DNA from: Dicaeum eximium | Lineage: Eukaryota; Chordata; Aves; Passeriformes; Dicaeidae | NCBI GenBank assembly: GCA_013396995.1 | Contig: VWZP01006638.1 | Span: forward strand, 228,632-292,631 | Reading direction: 5' to 3' | DNA length: 64,000 nucleotides | Part shown: piece by piece, positions 62,253-64,000 of the stretch | How the letters are laid out: every line of letters starts with the position of its first letter | Numbering within the stretch: position 1 is the first letter of the stretch | The notes under the pieces: model-generated | Databases searched by the model: none | Told to the model about the DNA's origin: nothing | Seen by the model: the letters and a program-made list of their open reading frames with translations, nothing else | Made by a program: the position numbers and the translations under genes

Positions 62253-63289
62253 AAAAAAAGAGGAAATACTAAGTGTTATTGCCATGGTTCAGTGTTATAG
62301 GAAACACCAGCCCTTGTTTTGCCTGTTACTAACCACAGTGCTAAGTTGATTCATTTTGTTCTGTGACAGCTCATATCTGTGTAATCTTCAGCAAAACCAT
62401 GTGGTCTTACTTCTCATTTTCTGTGTGTAGATATAAGTTGGAGCAGAAGGGGCTGGTTTTACAAGTGATAAAAAGCTGTGTATTTTCTGGATTATTTTAA
62501 CTCATTTGTTAAACATCACTACCATAGCCAGAGGTGACAAAATAGGCAGGCAATCACATCCAGTCCTTGAAGGAAGTTGTCTCTCCACCTTCAATAATCA
62601 GCTGCCATGCAGCTTTGAATGCCAAAATGAGGCTGGTTCTTCTCCCAGCTTCCACTAAATCACAGTGAAGAAATCTTTGCTCTGCTGAGTCCTGAAAAGC
62701 AGTATTCAAAACAACTTCTCAGCTCAGACATAGTGAAATCATGTTTACTGTGTGACTTGTTTTAAAACAGCTGATATTTTTCCTCGGTAAAAGCTTTGCC
62801 CCAGATTTCTCTAAACATAATCCTTGGTCTACCCAGGACTCCTTCGTGTTCCTTTTCAGTTACACCACAAACTACTCATGCTGATAACTTATTCTGCTAT
62901 ACTGTACTGAAAAGATCTGGAACTTTAGAACTGTTTACCACTGACAGAGACCATCCAGTCAGTTGAAGCTTGGGTAAATCAGTTGGTCTTGAAAAAACTA
63001 AAAATCCCAGAAATAAGCAGCACATACCACAAGTTACATCTCATGCCCACAGTTTTGAGGCCCTGCAAGTCAAGAGTAATTTTATCAGCTACAGAAGAAA
63101 GGTTGAAAAAGCATCTTGAATCTCCCTTTGTGTAAAAAAGGCATTCTTTTTCTTTCTTGTTTGGGCAGTCTAGAACTCAAAGAGTTTCTTCAAATTTTCT
63201 TAGCACTTTAGCATTGCCTGGCAAACACTGCCATGCCTTTGTGAAATTACAGCACTAAAGACAAGACTACCTCAAAAATATTTCTGCAG

Positions 63290-63610
63290 TTCAAAAGTCC
63301 CTGGGCAACAGAGAGCCGAAAGCAGCCCCAGCCGTTTCAGGCAGCAGGGCACAAGGGTGCAGTACCACAGCAGAGGCAGCTGGGGACACCAGGGCAATGC
63401 ACATGACGCTCCTTCCTGTGTGCCCCAGTCCACCTTTGAGTTCTGCTTGCACGTTTTCCTGCCCCACTGCATGCACGCTTTCCAGATCTGTGTGCAGTTG
63501 TAGCACAGCCCTAACTTGGTCTGCCACTCTTTGAGGTGCTGGTGCTCGTGTCTACTCCAGCTCCTCCATCATGCTGGCAGACCTGCCTGCAGGCTCATGC
63601 TGCAAACCAG
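63290..63610. other. GC-rich unassigned patch at the right end
   Basis: This stretch is richer in G and C than the rest of intron 1, and two minus-strand frames of 78 and 66 codons overlap across it. One reads MADQVRAVLQLHTDLESVHA onward, the other MQWGRKTCKQNSKVDWGTQE onward. I recognise neither. Their overlap in different frames, and the stop upstream, point to composition rather than a gene. A decayed retroposon coding part is an alternative that I could not confirm. Confidence 0.3.
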
Positions 63611-64000
63611 ACTGGGGACCTAATCCAGCCAAAAATAATTCCATAGGAGGAGTCAAGGTCACTTCTTCAACCAGCAGAGTTGACTGAAAGCACACTCAAA
63701 ACCACAGTTTCAGGGTGTGGTTCCAGAGCCATTTTAACATCTCTAAATTCTGGCTGCCACAGTCACACCTGGCCAGAAAGTCCCCCTGCCTCAGCCAGCA
63801 AGGGAAGCTGTGAGACCTGCAGTCACCCCCTGCACAGACCAGAGGTGACTGCAAATCCAACAATGCAAATCAGCTCTGCTAGGAGAGATTAGCTTCCTGA
63901 CAGATTGAGTGTTCATTCTAGCAAGAGGTGAGGTTGTCTTCAGCAGCATGACAGAGCAGCTGAAGACTAGCTCAGTCTGCTGAAACCTCACCAGTTGCAG

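Larger units (their letters stand above)
49146..64000 (-). other. IQGAP2 intron 1 (partial), non-coding
   Basis: This is the sequence upstream of exon 2 in the transcript direction. The first coding exon (initiator methionine and about 15 residues, inferred from human) was looked for on the minus strand and not found, so it should be further right. Contents: a CR1 tail near 50001, an N at 50590, a CR1 3' fragment at 53610-54012, a GGCA run near 60553 and a C-rich tract at 62229-62252. A GC-rich patch near 63290-63610 is unassigned. Elsewhere nothing recognisable is seen. Confidence 0.85.

Noticed and set aside
1..64000. Nested F2RL2 (protease-activated receptor 3) gene expected inside IQGAP2 from mammals
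   Set aside because: No seven-transmembrane receptor reading frame is visible on either strand. In mammals it lies in a later intron, which would be to the left of this window.
1..64000. CRISPR arrays, tRNA or rRNA genes, bacterial operons, prophage
   Set aside because: No regularly spaced repeats, no tRNA-like or rRNA-like segments, and no dense coding were seen. The sequence is vertebrate intron.

Overview
This is a vertebrate nuclear window, almost certainly from a bird. Evidence: four spliced coding exons of a conserved vertebrate gene, very long non-coding introns, several 5'-truncated or internal CR1 LINE copies (the dominant avian retroposon), sparse repeats, and no bacterial-type gene organisation. 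Two single N bases show it comes from a draft assembly.

The only gene I can support is IQGAP2 (IQ motif containing GTPase-activating protein 2), on the minus strand. Four coding exons with consensus GT/AG splice sites lie, in transcript order, at 49046-49145, 5743-5899, 4529-4606 and 2732-2808. They join in a single frame with no stop (412 bp, 136 codons). By my recollection of the human protein they correspond to about residues 17-152, so they carry most of the N-terminal actin-binding calponin-homology (CH) domain. The first coding exon should lie beyond the right edge. The rest of the CH domain, the IQGAP repeats, WW, IQ motifs, GRD and C-terminus should lie beyond the left edge. Exon numbers assume human-like structure.

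Layout: 1-2731 is the start of intron 5; 2732-5899 is a cluster of three exons; 5900-49045 is one 43-kb intron; 49046-49145 is exon 2; 49146-64000 is part of intron 1. The introns hold CR1 fragments in both orientations (8695, 10225, 28690, 34058, 37481, 50001, 53610), two MIR-like SINE fossils near the left end, simple repeats, a strong imperfect hairpin at 44521-44568, several 21-bp-offset duplications and a few GC-rich patches. I recognise no second protein gene, tRNA, rRNA or CRISPR array. The nested receptor gene F2RL2, known inside mammalian IQGAP2, is not seen here.

The most useful correction for a user is that the exact 276-bp duplication at 28840-29392, with one N at its junction, looks like an assembly artefact inside a CR1 copy. 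I found no convincing new biological system.
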